DNA of 64,000 nt from Eubacterium sp. 1001713B170207_170306_E7 (lineage in GTDB: Bacteria; Bacillota; Clostridia; Eubacteriales; Eubacteriaceae): NCBI RefSeq assembly GCF_015547515.1, contig NZ_JADMVE010000004.1:62001-126000 (forward strand). The letters are read 5' to 3'. Position numbers and translations under genes: made by a program. This document shows positions 39,175 to 48,302 of this stretch, one piece after another; the first letter of the stretch is position 1, and each line of letters begins with the position of its first letter. The notes under the pieces were generated by a model. It ran no database searches. It worked only from the letters and a program-made list of their open reading frames with translations, and was not told where the DNA came from.

Positions 39175-39927
39175 TTATGACTCTGCCTCCTTGGTAATGT
39201 CTTTATAAACCCCCAGCGGGTAGTAAGGGATCATTTCTTTTTCGATAAACTGCATGGCCTTGACGGGCGGCAGCCCCCAGTTGGTCGGGCAGCTTGACAT
39301 CACCTCGATGAGTGAAAAGCCAAGCCCTTTTTTCTGAACCTCAAAGGCCTTTATCATCGCCTTTCTGGCCTTCATCACATTGAAGGGCGAATTGACCGCA
39401 ACGCGTTGAACATAGGCGGCTCCCTCAAGGGTGCTCAGCATCTCCGACACGCGTATGGGATTTCCGTCAATTTTGGGGTCACGCCCACTCTGGCAGGTGG
39501 TTGCCTTCATACCGGGCAGGGTTGTCGGCGCCATCTGGCCGCCCGTCATCCCATAGATACCATTGTTGATAAAAATGGTCGTGATCTTCTCACCCCGGGC
39601 CGCCGCGTGAATGATTTCCGCGGTGCCGATGGAGGCCAGATCACCATCCCCCTGATAAGTAAAAACCGTATTATCCGGGTGTACCCGTTTGATCCCGGTG
39701 GCCGTAGCCGGCGCGCGGCCGTGGGCCGCCTGGATACCATCCGTATTGAAATAGCTGGTCGCCATGACCGCACAGCCCACCGGAACCACCGCGATGGCTT
39801 CCTCCAGCAGCCCCATCTCCTCGAGAACCTCACCGACAAGCCGGTGGACAATACCGTGTGTGCAGCCTGGGCAATAGTGGGTCTTTGCATCGGTCAGCCC
39901 CTGGGTGCGTTTAAATACAGTGGTCAT
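39175..39927 (-). CDS. 2-oxoacid:ferredoxin oxidoreductase, beta (thiamine-diphosphate) subunit
   Basis: 250 residues. HYCPGCTHGIVHRLV at the start and the thiamine-diphosphate motif YQGDGDLASIGTAEIIHAA...INNGIYGMTGGQMAPTT (GDG...N) around residues 90-130 identify the TPP-binding subunit. The start overlaps the alpha stop by 4 bases (39924-39927). The subunit decarboxylates the 2-oxoacid and passes electrons to ferredoxin. Confidence 0.95.
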   Translation of the reverse strand: MTTVFKRTQGLTDAKTHYCPGCTHGIVHRLVGEVLEEMGLLEEAIAVVPVGCAVMATSYFNTDGIQAAHGRAPATATGIKRVHPDNTVFTYQGDGDLASIGTAEIIHAAARGEKITTIFINNGIYGMTGGQMAPTTLPGMKATTCQSGRDPKIDGNPIRVSEMLSTLEGAAYVQRVAVNSPFNVMKARKAMIKAFEVQKKGLGFSLIEVMSSCPTNWGLPPVKAMQFIEKEMIPYYPLGVYKDITKEAES

Positions 39928-40979
39928 TCTTTTCCACCTCCCATCACAGATTTCGCAAATTCAACAATTTCCTCCGGCGTCAGAATCACGCCGCCGGTAC
40001 GTCCGTAAAACTCGACCTTATGGACATCCTCACAGGCCAGTTTAACGTCATCAACCATCTGGCCCAGGCTCATCTCAACATCCATGATCTTCTTGACCGA
40101 AAGGTTTTTAAAGGCCTTTTCCGGGAAGGGCCACAGCGTTTTTGGCCTTATCAGCCCTACGCGGTAACCTTCCTCACGCAGGCTTTTAATGGCCGTCTTG
40201 ACAATCCGGGCAGCGGTGCCGTATGCGGCAAAGGCGTACTCAGCATCTTCCATCATAAAGCTTTCCGCCTGCTGCTCATTTTCCTGGATCTGCTCATATT
40301 TTTTCTGCATTTCAAAATTGGCGGCTTCCAGCCCCTTGGCCTCCAGATCCAGATTAATGACAAGATGGCGCTCGCCCTTCCCCTTTCCGGTCATGGCCCA
40401 ATCCTTGGGCTTCAGTTCTTTGGATGGTTTGTAATTGAACTCCACAGGCTCCATCATCTGGCCGATCATTCCGTCGGACAGAATGATTACCGGTGTGCGG
40501 TAATAGTCCGCAAGGTCAAACCCCTCCATGACCATATCCGCAACCTCCTGTACCGTCGACGGCGCCAGGACAATATTATGGTAATCCCCGTTGCTGCCGC
40601 CCTTTACACACATGTGGTAATCGGCCTGGCTTGGCTGTATGCCGCCCAGTCCAGGGCCGCCGCGCATCATATTGACAATCACTGCCGGCAGCTCTGCCCG
40701 GGTGATATAACCGATGCCCTCCTGCTTTAAGGCGATTCCGGGTGAGGATGAGCTGGTCATAACCCGTGCGCCTGCTCCTGCCGCACCGTAGACCATATTG
40801 ATCGCTGCCACCTCGGATTCGGACTGCACAAACGTCCCTCCGATTTTTGGCAGCTCTCTGGACAGATACTCTGGAACCTCACTCTGCGGCGTGATCGGAT
40901 AGCCAAAAAAGAACCGGCATCCCGCCTCCATCGCCGCCTTGCCAACTGCTTCATTCCCCTTCATTAAAACCTTTGTCAC
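39924..40979 (-). CDS. 2-oxoacid:ferredoxin oxidoreductase, alpha subunit
   Basis: 351 residues, the short KorA/VorB-like alpha form. MKGNEAVGKAAMEAGCRFFFGYPITPQSEVPEYL at the start, SESEVAAINMVYGAAGAGARVMTSSSSPG (~57-85) for the pyrimidine end of the cofactor, and GGPGLGGIQPSQADY follow the family pattern. The ferredoxin-like gene is 12 bases upstream. Substrate class inferred from neighbours. Confidence 0.95.
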   Translation of the reverse strand: MTKVLMKGNEAVGKAAMEAGCRFFFGYPITPQSEVPEYLSRELPKIGGTFVQSESEVAAINMVYGAAGAGARVMTSSSSPGIALKQEGIGYITRAELPAVIVNMMRGGPGLGGIQPSQADYHMCVKGGSNGDYHNIVLAPSTVQEVADMVMEGFDLADYYRTPVIILSDGMIGQMMEPVEFNYKPSKELKPKDWAMTGKGKGERHLVINLDLEAKGLEAANFEMQKKYEQIQENEQQAESFMMEDAEYAFAAYGTAARIVKTAIKSLREEGYRVGLIRPKTLWPFPEKAFKNLSVKKIMDVEMSLGQMVDDVKLACEDVHKVEFYGRTGGVILTPEEIVEFAKSVMGGGKE

Positions 40980-40991
40980 TACTATCCCTCC

Positions 40992-41216
40992 CTAATCGCA
41001 TTTTTCTACTGTGATGGCCGCTTCCGGACACATCTTAGCGCAGTTTGCACAGGCGATACACGCGTCCATATCGGTGACCATACAGGGGTTATACCCGCTG
41101 ATGTTCAGGTGTGTTTCATCCAGTGCTAAGATATCCTTTGGGCAGACGGACACACACAGTTCACACCCTTTACAATAAAATTCATCAATGATGATGCTTC
41201 CTTTGGCTTTTGCCAT
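40992..41216 (-). CDS. 2-oxoacid:ferredoxin oxidoreductase, delta (2x[4Fe-4S]) subunit
   Basis: 74 residues with two complete cluster motifs, CKGCELCVSVCP (~15-26) and CIACANCAKMCP (~53-64). It carries electrons from the TPP subunit to soluble ferredoxin. First of the four subunit genes, 24 bases after the P-loop gene stop. Confidence 0.95.
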   Translation of the reverse strand: MAKAKGSIIIDEFYCKGCELCVSVCPKDILALDETHLNISGYNPCMVTDMDACIACANCAKMCPEAAITVEKCD

Positions 41217-41240
41217 GTCTACTCCTCCATATTTGGTTTA

Positions 41241-41915
41241 TTACATCCATTCTTCCCGCATGAAAAACTTCAGCGGCAGCCGCTCGCCAGACAGCTTTTC
41301 CGGTACGCTGCCAAGGATTTCTTCCATATAAGACGTATACCGAATGGGTACCCCCGTCCGTTGTGAGACATCCCTCAACACCGCGTCGCCAGCGATCAGG
41401 TTCTCAAGGGTACTCTCTCTCACAAAGTTCGTATTGTTAATGAACCCTGTCACCTGAAAGCCGGAAGCGTATTCAAGGGACTCTTTCTGAAGGAGAATTC
41501 CCTCCACACTCGCGGTATCCGGCCGGTTTACATTAACGACCATGAAAAAATCAACCTCGTCCCGGCTCAGAAGCGGCCTCAGGCGGGCCAGCGTGGTGGT
41601 GCCCACACTGTTTCCCCCAAGATCGATGATATAGTCACACGCTTTATCCTTTACCGGCGTCCCGATCTCTGCTGAAATGGCTGGAAGATCACAGTTATCC
41701 TGCTCAATGGAGGATCCGATTACGCTCACGCCGTATTCCTCCAGCTCCTTACGCCTTTCCCTGGACCTGAAAAAAACATTGACAATGTCCAGATCTGCCA
41801 GCACCACCCTTGATGCTTTTTGGCTCAGGGCCACCGCGTAATTGACCGCAAATTCCGTCTTTCCACTTCCATAATGACCGGCAATGATTCGCACGCGTTT
41901 ATCTTTTCCCAACAT
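41241..41915 (-). CDS. P-loop ATPase (MinD/CobQ-like) of the branched-chain operon
   Basis: 224 residues. Walker A near the start (IIAGHYGSGKTEFAVNYAVAL), the ADLDIVNVFFRSR switch segment and DYIIDLGGNSVG (Walker-B-like with a Gly pair) point to the SIMIBI class of P-loop proteins. Known relatives place metal centres, make cobyrinate amides or position proteins; none is assigned to 2-oxoacid oxidation. It sits between leucine dehydrogenase and the four oxidoreductase subunits, so a role in maturing the Fe-S or ferredoxin complex is a testable guess. Confidence 0.82.
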   Translation of the reverse strand: MLGKDKRVRIIAGHYGSGKTEFAVNYAVALSQKASRVVLADLDIVNVFFRSRERRKELEEYGVSVIGSSIEQDNCDLPAISAEIGTPVKDKACDYIIDLGGNSVGTTTLARLRPLLSRDEVDFFMVVNVNRPDTASVEGILLQKESLEYASGFQVTGFINNTNFVRESTLENLIAGDAVLRDVSQRTGVPIRYTSYMEEILGSVPEKLSGERLPLKFFMREEWM

Positions 41916-42041
41916 TTTTCACCTCCGCAGCGTTTTCAGCATAATGACCGGCTGCCTTTTTGCAAAGCTTATGATTTTTATCTGGCAGGCCAGTGAAATT
42001 AACGGCTTCACTGGCCTGCCGCCAAGGCTTTTTAGTAAGAA

Positions 42042-43085
42042 TCAGGCACGTCCGGCCTTGATGATATCCATCGCGTAGTGGTCTGCGGCCTCGTAGGTTG
42101 TAATGCCCTTGTCCTTGGCGTAATGGATGATGTCGAGGGTGGTGTCGTAAATTTTATCAACCTTTTCAACCACCTTGCTGGCATCGTATGGCTTCGTCAC
42201 AATTTCTTCACCACAGTTGATAACGCCGCCGGCATTGATGATATAATCCGGTAAATAAAGGATGCCTCTTTCTTCCAGCTCCTCGCCGCTCTTCGGGTCA
42301 ACCAGCACGTTGTTGGCACAGCCGCCTACAATTTTGCACTTCAAGGCCTTGGCGTTGCCGGTGTTGATCACCGCGCCCAGAGCACATGGGGCAAAAATGT
42401 CACATTCGGTTGTCAGCACCTCGTCTGCGCTCAGCGGAGTGGCGTCGAATTCCTCAACAGCCCGCTTTACAGCGTCCGGATTAATGTCATAAACCTTCAA
42501 GATAGCGCCTTCGTCGTGCAGCAGCTTTGCGACCATATAGCCAACACTGCCGAGTCCCTGAACCACAACGGTTAATCCTTCAGCTGTGTCCGCGCCAAAC
42601 TTTTCCTTGATGCCGGCTTTAATGCCCATAAAGGTTCCTCTGGCTGTATAGGGTGACGGATTGCCGCCGATTTCCCGGGTGCCGGTAACATACTTGGTTG
42701 TCTCCTGCATGTAGGCAATATCCTGCGTATTGATATTGACGTCCTCAGCAGTATAATATCTCCCGGCAAGGGATTCGATAAAGCGGCCATAGGCCTTAAA
42801 AAACGCTTCATTTTTAAGCTTTCTCGGATCGCCGATGATTACGGCTTTTCCGCCGCCGTTCTTTAATCCACAGCCCGCATTTTTAAGGCTCATGCCTCTG
42901 GACAGCCGCAGAACATCATAGAGAGCATCCTCCTCGCTCTCGTAGTTCCACATCCGGGTGCCGCCAAGCGCCGGGCCCAGGGTCGTGTCGTGAATGGCGA
43001 TAATGGCCTTTAAACCCGTTTCCTCATCCCGTGCGAATACCAGTTCTTCGTGGCCATAGAAATCCATCTTTTCAAAAATACTCAT
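42042..43085 (-). CDS. Leucine dehydrogenase family (Glu/Leu/Phe/Val dehydrogenase)
   Basis: 347 residues. N-terminal substrate lobe with LGPALGGTRMWNY and the catalytic lysine region GMSLKNAGCGLKNGGGKAVIIGDP; Rossmann lobe VVQGLGSVGYMVAKLLHDEGA; FAPCALGAVIN. Length and the GGTRMW motif fit leucine/valine dehydrogenase rather than glutamate dehydrogenase. It deaminates branched-chain amino acids to 2-oxoacids with NAD+, feeding the oxidoreductase encoded downstream. It sits 80 bases after brnQ. Confidence 0.93.
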   Translation of the reverse strand: MSIFEKMDFYGHEELVFARDEETGLKAIIAIHDTTLGPALGGTRMWNYESEEDALYDVLRLSRGMSLKNAGCGLKNGGGKAVIIGDPRKLKNEAFFKAYGRFIESLAGRYYTAEDVNINTQDIAYMQETTKYVTGTREIGGNPSPYTARGTFMGIKAGIKEKFGADTAEGLTVVVQGLGSVGYMVAKLLHDEGAILKVYDINPDAVKRAVEEFDATPLSADEVLTTECDIFAPCALGAVINTGNAKALKCKIVGGCANNVLVDPKSGEELEERGILYLPDYIINAGGVINCGEEIVTKPYDASKVVEKVDKIYDTTLDIIHYAKDKGITTYEAADHYAMDIIKAGRA

Positions 43086-43165
43086 TTGTCATACCTCCAA
43101 AATATAATTTTTAATAATAATATATAGATACCAGCGGTTCTTAATCCAGCCAGTATAGATAACCC

Positions 43166-44500
43166 TTATCTTTTTTCTTTCTGCACTGTCCCTGCGGGAT
43201 CAGGCCCCGGGACAGATATCTCTGGGATTACTTTTTTCTTGTCTGCCTTGATAAAATACCCGATCACACCACAGATCACGGTTGGCAGCAGCCACCCGAA
43301 CCCAAAGTGGTGAAGCGGTAAATAGTTGATAAACTGGAAGCCCAGGCCATGATTGGCGGCCGTTTCCAGAACGCCGACCACAAACGCGCCCAGCGCGGCA
43401 ACTTTAAAGACATTGTCATTTTTGATCTTGTCACCCACAATGGTCAAAATGATCAGCGTGAGGGCCGGTGCGTAGACAATGGACAGGACCGGCTCTGAGA
43501 TGGAGATGATCTCATCCAGGCCGATATTGGCAATGACCGGTGAAATCACACACACGATGGTGACAATAACCTTATAGCTGACACGCCCTTTGCTCAACCG
43601 TGAGAAATAGGTCCCGCTGGAGCTCACCAGCGCCACCGCTGTGGTAACACAGGCCAGCGCCACCACAATCCCAAAGATGACCATGCCGGCATTTCCGAGA
43701 AGGTTTTTAATGATCTCAAGAATCAGTGTTGACCTGGAAACCTCGACCCCATACATAGTCGAGACTGTTGCCCCGAGGTGGGCCAGACCAAAATAAACAA
43801 TCAGGAGCCCTGCCCCGGCAACCAGTCCCGCGCCTCCGATTACAGCGTTCTTGGCTTTGATCTCCGTATAGCCCTTTTCCTTGACTGTTTTTACAATAAT
43901 GACCCCAAAAATCAACGCTGCCAGCACATCCATTGTCTGGTAGCCAGAGGTGATGCCGCTGCTGATAATGTTTGAGACCTTTGGCTCAGCCCCAATTGGC
44001 CCCAGCGGATCAATGATCCCCTTTATGATGACAATCATCAGCCCGATAAACAAAGCCGGTGTCAGGAATTTACCGACAATATCTACCACCGATGCCTCCT
44101 TCACGCACAGCACCCAGATAAGCACGAAAAACGCGATCGAGGCAACCAGTGGATTCACCTCCGGAAAGATGGGTGCAATGCCCATTTCAAAGGTCGTAGC
44201 CGCAGTTCTGGGAATGGCCAGCATCGGGCCCACACACAGCACTACCAGCGTTGACAGCAGCACGGCGGGTATCCTCCCAATGCGGCAGGTAATCCCTTCA
44301 ATATCGCTGTCACATTTCAGCATGGCCAGGATGGCCAGCATTGCCAGTCCAATATCTGCGATGTAGTAGCAGATAAATGCCGGCACCCACATCGACGCAG
44401 CCGTCATCCCAAGATAAGGTGGAAAGATCACATTTCCAGCCCCGAAAAACATCGAAAACAACGCAAGACCAACAATCCATTTGTCTTTTCTTTGACTCAT
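43166..44500 (-). CDS. brnQ: Branched-chain amino-acid:cation symporter
   Basis: 444 residues, about 12 membrane segments, LIVCS family. The start GLALFSMFFGAGNVIFPPYLGMTAA is the family signature. It takes up leucine, isoleucine and valine with Na+ or H+. First gene of the branched-chain operon; promoter at 44611-44639 and paired inverted sites further upstream. Regulation probably involves the XRE protein encoded next door (inference). Confidence 0.95.
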   Translation of the reverse strand: MSQRKDKWIVGLALFSMFFGAGNVIFPPYLGMTAASMWVPAFICYYIADIGLAMLAILAMLKCDSDIEGITCRIGRIPAVLLSTLVVLCVGPMLAIPRTAATTFEMGIAPIFPEVNPLVASIAFFVLIWVLCVKEASVVDIVGKFLTPALFIGLMIVIIKGIIDPLGPIGAEPKVSNIISSGITSGYQTMDVLAALIFGVIIVKTVKEKGYTEIKAKNAVIGGAGLVAGAGLLIVYFGLAHLGATVSTMYGVEVSRSTLILEIIKNLLGNAGMVIFGIVVALACVTTAVALVSSSGTYFSRLSKGRVSYKVIVTIVCVISPVIANIGLDEIISISEPVLSIVYAPALTLIILTIVGDKIKNDNVFKVAALGAFVVGVLETAANHGLGFQFINYLPLHHFGFGWLLPTVICGVIGYFIKADKKKVIPEISVPGPDPAGTVQKEKR

Positions 44501-44610
44501 TTTACACGCTCCTCTTTAATCAGTGTTGCAGGTCAGATTCCCAGGTGATTAATGGCTGCCTCTTTGCAGCACACGGTGTATGCCGGCTTCTCTTTTCTGA
44601 TGATGGTTTT

Positions 44611-44639
44611 ATTATATTCTCAGTATGTTTTTTCCGCAA
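44611..44639 (-). promoter_or_regulatory. brnQ operon promoter
   Basis: Minus strand: TTGCGG (44634-44639), 17-base spacer, TATAAT (44611-44616), ~110 bases before the start codon. Confidence 0.65.
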
Positions 44640-44738
44640 AGTTGCTTAACATTCTTTAGAATTTCAATTCCCATGCCAAAAATTTCTCTACGCGAAACTT
44701 TTAACCTGTTTTGGCCTGTTTTTCGTTTTTTGTTTTTC

Positions 44739-44790
44739 GCAAGAAAACATTTTCACAAAAAAACAGATTTATATGAAAACATTTTCTTGC
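44739..44790. promoter_or_regulatory. Paired inverted operator-like sites upstream of brnQ
   Basis: GCAAGAAAACATTTTC (44739-44754) faces GAAAACATTTTCTTGC (44775-44790); each is a 16-mer, matching 14 of 16 in inverted orientation, and each holds the near-palindrome GAAAACATTTTC. They lie ~100 bases upstream of the brnQ -35, an activator-like distance. With the promoter and the terminator at 44826 they account for the 392-base gap 44501-44892. Confidence 0.6.
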
Positions 44791-44825
44791 TTTGACCTTT
44801 TTAAAATTTATCCAAAAAAATGAAA

Positions 44826-44858
44826 AAACCCAGGCAAAATAAAGCTTTTACTGGGTTT
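44826..44858 (-). terminator. Terminator of the XRE gene
   Basis: AAACCCAG (44826-44833) with CTGGGTTT (44851-44858); T run on the minus strand. Confidence 0.75.
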
Positions 44859-44892
44859 GTTAATCATTAAACGTTTTACCAATTTTTACACT

Positions 44893-45591
44893 TTAAGGGT
44901 CAATCACAAAGCAATGATCTTCTTTCAAACGTTTTATTTCTTCTTTTGATACAACAAAGAGCTCTTCCAATTCTTTACTGGTCATCAGCTCCTTTGAAAG
45001 AATCACCTTAATGGCAGTTGGTCGCATGCTGTAATTATCCATTCCTGTCAAAATTCCCGGAATTGCGGATAGCTTTTTCATGGGGATGAAAAAAGACAAA
45101 TACGCAATCTCCGCCTCACAGTAAAGATTCTGCATGATGAAAATAATAAAATTATCCCGGATGTTCATAGCGCCATGATAAATGCCCTCGCATTTTTTGT
45201 AGTTTTTAATATCCTCCGGCTGGTAATAAAAGGTCGCGTAATTCTGGCCGTTTGCGCTCTCCTCACTAAGACGGATATAGGAACAATAATTTTTATTGCG
45301 TGACCGTTGATAAAGGTAAAAGTGATCAATATTTCCAAGCTGGCTCCGCGTCACTTCCATCGTCTTATCCTCTTTCGGAATATCCAACAGAAGAGAGACC
45401 CCAATGTTTAGTGTCGACGCAATTTCAAATAAAGTTGAAACATCCATACCAATCGTACCTGTCTCATATTTTGAGATTGTCGCCCGGCTCTTGCCAATGG
45501 TTCGAGCCATTTCGTCAATGCTGATCTTCGCCATTTTTCGGTACATCCGAACCTGAGCCCCAATTTGTGCATTCAGTGAATTCTCTGTCAT
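44893..45591 (-). CDS. XRE-family regulator with effector domain, next to the branched-chain operon
   Basis: 232 residues. Residues ~10-65 are a Cro/CI helix-turn-helix (QVRMYRKMAKISIDEMARTIGKSRATISKYETGTIGMDVSTLFEIASTLNI). Residues ~75-232 form an unrecognised domain rich in Tyr and Phe (DHFYLYQRSRNKNYCSYIRLSEES... EAEIAYLSFFIPMKKL) that may sense a ligand. It is on the same strand as, and upstream of, brnQ and has its own promoter and terminator. Likely local regulator of branched-chain catabolism. Confidence 0.87.
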   Translation of the reverse strand: MTENSLNAQIGAQVRMYRKMAKISIDEMARTIGKSRATISKYETGTIGMDVSTLFEIASTLNIGVSLLLDIPKEDKTMEVTRSQLGNIDHFYLYQRSRNKNYCSYIRLSEESANGQNYATFYYQPEDIKNYKKCEGIYHGAMNIRDNFIIFIMQNLYCEAEIAYLSFFIPMKKLSAIPGILTGMDNYSMRPTAIKVILSKELMTSKELEELFVVSKEEIKRLKEDHCFVIDP

Positions 45592-45657
45592 AATCTGCTC
45601 GCCCCCTATTTTTTTAAATAAAAAAACGAAATAAACAAGCTGTCTATTTTTAGTTGC

Positions 45658-45687
45658 ATTCTACACGATTAAGAAAGGAACTGTCAA
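45658..45687 (-). promoter_or_regulatory. Promoter of the XRE gene
   Basis: Minus strand: TTGACA (45682-45687), 18-base spacer, TAGAAT (45658-45663). Confidence 0.7.
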
Positions 45688-45765
45688 TCTTTATTTGAAA
45701 AAACATAAAATTTCAGTCATTTTAATAAAACTTTGAACATTCATATCTTGTGCAAAAAATAACGC

Positions 45766-45807
45766 AAAAAGAGATGATGCGGCATTTCACCGCATCATCT
45801 CTTTTTT
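45766..45807. repeat. Palindromic repeat copy 6, acting as terminator
   Basis: AAAAAGAGATGATGCGGC, loop ATTTCA, CCGCATCATCTCTTTTTT. It follows the kinase-like gene ending at 45821 and precedes the XRE promoter. Confidence 0.87.
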
Positions 45808-45820
45808 GATTGCATACCTT

Positions 45821-46420
45821 TTATTCCACAGCCTTTTCCAAAATCTCCACACACTTTCCAATCCCCAGCTTGTTGGCGTCCAGAATCATGTGGTAGCCCT
45901 CGGGGTCGCTCCATTTGCGGCCCGTATGGCTGTTGTAGTAGCAGGCGCGGCGTTTGTCAAACTTCTTCAGCACCGTCTCGGCGCTGGCCGCGTCCACGCC
46001 GTAGGTTTCCACGGCCCGTTTTATCCGGGCGTCCCAGCTGCTGTGGATAAAGACATTCAGGACGTCCTTTCGCTTTCTGAGGGCGTGGCTGGCACAGCGG
46101 CCAATGATTACGCAGGGGCCCTCGGCAGCCAGCTCGGTGATGATTTCAGCTTCCGCCAGGCGCAGGGCGTCATTTTCCGGCAGGCCGGGCGTGTCCCCCC
46201 TCATATTTTTAGACAGCATATAGACCGAGTAAAAGAAGCTGTTGGTTGGGGTTTCCTCCAGCGCCTCAAGGTATTCCGGAGAAACGCCCTTCTTCCTGGC
46301 GGCCATCTCCAGTATTTCTTTTCCATAATAGGGAATGCCCAGCTTTTCAGCGGTGCGGTAGCCGATCTCCCGGCCACCGCTGGCGTATTCCCGCTCAATC
46401 GTCACAATATTGTATTTCAT
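45821..46420 (-). CDS. Cytidylate kinase-like family protein
   Basis: 199 residues from the ATG at 46420 (MKYNIVTIEREYASGGREIG), seven bases after the ABC-transporter stop; the longer frame to 46450 overlaps that gene. EREYASGGREIGYRTAEKLGIPYYGKEILEMAA and a later VIIGRCASHALRKRKDVLNVFIHSSWDAR match Cytidylate_kin2, a group with a P-loop variant that is distinct from essential Cmk. Its substrate is unknown. It is the last gene of the MarR-ABC exporter operon, which is unusual company. Confidence 0.88.
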   Translation of the reverse strand: MKYNIVTIEREYASGGREIGYRTAEKLGIPYYGKEILEMAARKKGVSPEYLEALEETPTNSFFYSVYMLSKNMRGDTPGLPENDALRLAEAEIITELAAEGPCVIIGRCASHALRKRKDVLNVFIHSSWDARIKRAVETYGVDAASAETVLKKFDKRRACYYNSHTGRKWSDPEGYHMILDANKLGIGKCVEILEKAVE

Positions 46421-46427
46421 AACCGTT

Positions 46428-48302
46428 TTACGCCTCCTCTTCCACTTCAAACTGGCTGTTGTACAGGTCGGCGTAGAAGCCGTTCTGGGCCAGCAGCGCC
46501 TCGTGGGTGCCCTGCTCGATGATGTCGCCGTCCTTCATGACAAAGATGCAGTCCGCGTTTTTGATGGTGGACAGGCGGTGGGCAATGACAAAGCTGGTGC
46601 GCCCGTGCATCAGGTTATCCATGGCTTTCTGAATCAGGATCTCGGTACGGGTATCGACCGAGCTGGTGGCCTCGTCGAGGATCAGGATTTTGGGGTCTGC
46701 CAAAATCGCCCGGGCGATGGTCAGCAGCTGCTTCTGTCCCTGGGACACATTGTTCGCTTCCTCGTTCAGCACCATGCCATAGCCGTCGGGCAGGGTTCTG
46801 ACAAAGTGGTCGACCTGGGCGGCCACAGCAGCCTGGTGTACCTCCTCGTCGGTGGCGTCCAGCCGGCCGTAGCGGATGTTGTCGGCAATGGTGCCGTTGT
46901 ACAGCCAGGTATCCTGGAGCACCATGCCAAACAGGCTTCTGAGGTCGTTTCTTCTAAAGTCCTTAATGTTGTGGCCGTCTACCAGAATCGCGCCGGAATC
47001 CACATCATAGAACCGCATGAGCAGCTTGATGATGGTGGTTTTCCCGGCCCCAGTCGGCCCGACAATGGCCACCTTCTGGCCCTCCTTCACCTGAGCGGAG
47101 AAATCATTGATGATGATCTTGTTCGGGTTGTAGCCAAAACGCACATGGTCGAAGGTCACGTTGCCCTGAACCTCTGCCGGCGATACCGGATTCTGCGGGT
47201 CTGGCACTTCTTCTTCTTCGGCCAGGAAGGTAAAGACACGCTCAGCCGCCGCCATGGTCATCTGCATGATGTTGGACATGTTGGCAATCTGGGAGATCGG
47301 CTGGTTAAACTGGCGCACATACTGGATAAAGGCCTGAATATCCCCGACGGAGATCCGTCCGTTGACGGCCAGGTAGCCGCCCAGAATACACACCGCCACA
47401 TAGCCCAGGTTGCCGATAAAGGCCATGATGGGCTGCATGAGGCTGGAGAGAAACTGCGATTTCCAGGCCGAGCCGTACAGGTTGTTGTTAAGGCCCTCAA
47501 AAGTCTTATAGGCCTCCTCCTCATTGTTAAAGGCCTGGACCACCGAGTGCCCGCCGTAGATTTCCTCGATATGGCCGTTGATATGGCCCAGGTATTCCTG
47601 CTGACTGCTGAAATACTTCTGGGAGCGCTTGACCACCAGCACGATGAACACAAAGGACAGTGGAATGATGCACAGGGTCACCAGGGTCATCTGCCAGCTG
47701 ATGGAGAGCATCATGACCAGAATCCCGATCACAGTGGCCACCGAAGTGATGATCTGGGTCAGACTCTGGTTAAGGGTCTGGTTGACGGTTTCGATGTCGT
47801 TGGTCAGAAACGACAGCACCTCGCCGTAACTGGTTTTATCAAAATACTTAAAGGGCAGGCGGTTGATTTTCGCGAAGGTGTTCTCACGCAGCTTGTAGGT
47901 GACCCGCATGGACACGCCGGTCATCAAAAAGCCCTGCAGGGCCGAGAAGATGGCGGAGATAATATACAGGCCCACCAAAAACAGCAGAATTTTCGCGATG
48001 CCTTCAAAGTCAATGCCGCTGCCCGTGTTGGCGATCATGTTCATTACGCCCTCAAAAATCTTGGTGGTCGCCTGGCCCAGAATTTTCGGACCGACGATGT
48101 TAAAGATGGTTGAGGCCACAGCGAAGATCACAACAAAGGTCACCGCGACCCGGTGCGGCTTCAGATAGGCCAGAAGCTTTTTAAGGGTGCCCTTAAAGTC
48201 CTTTGCCTTTTCACCGCTCGCCATCACAGCGCCGCCGCCCATGGGGCCTCCACGGCGTTTTGGAGGCGTTGGAGTGTTTTTTTTCGTTACCTTATTCGAC
48301 AT
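46428..48302 (-). CDS. ABC exporter half-transporter, catalytically complete subunit
   Basis: 624 residues. A membrane domain of about six helices (~55-340) and a nucleotide-binding domain with Walker A VGPTGAGKTTIIK, Q-loop GMVLQDTWL, signature VSQGQKQLL and Walker B LILDEATSSVD with the catalytic Glu. The signature reads SQGQ rather than SGGQ. It overlaps the partner gene by 11 bases. Together they form a heterodimeric exporter of the BmrCD/LmrCD/TM287-288 type, usually exporting drugs or lipids. Controlled by the MarR gene upstream. Confidence 0.93.
   Translation of the reverse strand: MSNKVTKKNTPTPPKRRGGPMGGGAVMASGEKAKDFKGTLKKLLAYLKPHRVAVTFVVIFAVASTIFNIVGPKILGQATTKIFEGVMNMIANTGSGIDFEGIAKILLFLVGLYIISAIFSALQGFLMTGVSMRVTYKLRENTFAKINRLPFKYFDKTSYGEVLSFLTNDIETVNQTLNQSLTQIITSVATVIGILVMMLSISWQMTLVTLCIIPLSFVFIVLVVKRSQKYFSSQQEYLGHINGHIEEIYGGHSVVQAFNNEEEAYKTFEGLNNNLYGSAWKSQFLSSLMQPIMAFIGNLGYVAVCILGGYLAVNGRISVGDIQAFIQYVRQFNQPISQIANMSNIMQMTMAAAERVFTFLAEEEEVPDPQNPVSPAEVQGNVTFDHVRFGYNPNKIIINDFSAQVKEGQKVAIVGPTGAGKTTIIKLLMRFYDVDSGAILVDGHNIKDFRRNDLRSLFGMVLQDTWLYNGTIADNIRYGRLDATDEEVHQAAVAAQVDHFVRTLPDGYGMVLNEEANNVSQGQKQLLTIARAILADPKILILDEATSSVDTRTEILIQKAMDNLMHGRTSFVIAHRLSTIKNADCIFVMKDGDIIEQGTHEALLAQNGFYADLYNSQFEVEEEA

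Noticed and set aside
44660-44700. Sigma-54 promoter (TGGCAT...TTGA) before brnQ
   Set aside because: The -12 element lacks the TTGC core and no sigma-54 activator is present; a good sigma-A promoter lies at 44611-44639.
46410-48113. 567-residue plus-strand frame opposite the ABC exporter
   Set aside because: Antisense shadow; the minus strand has full ABC motifs.
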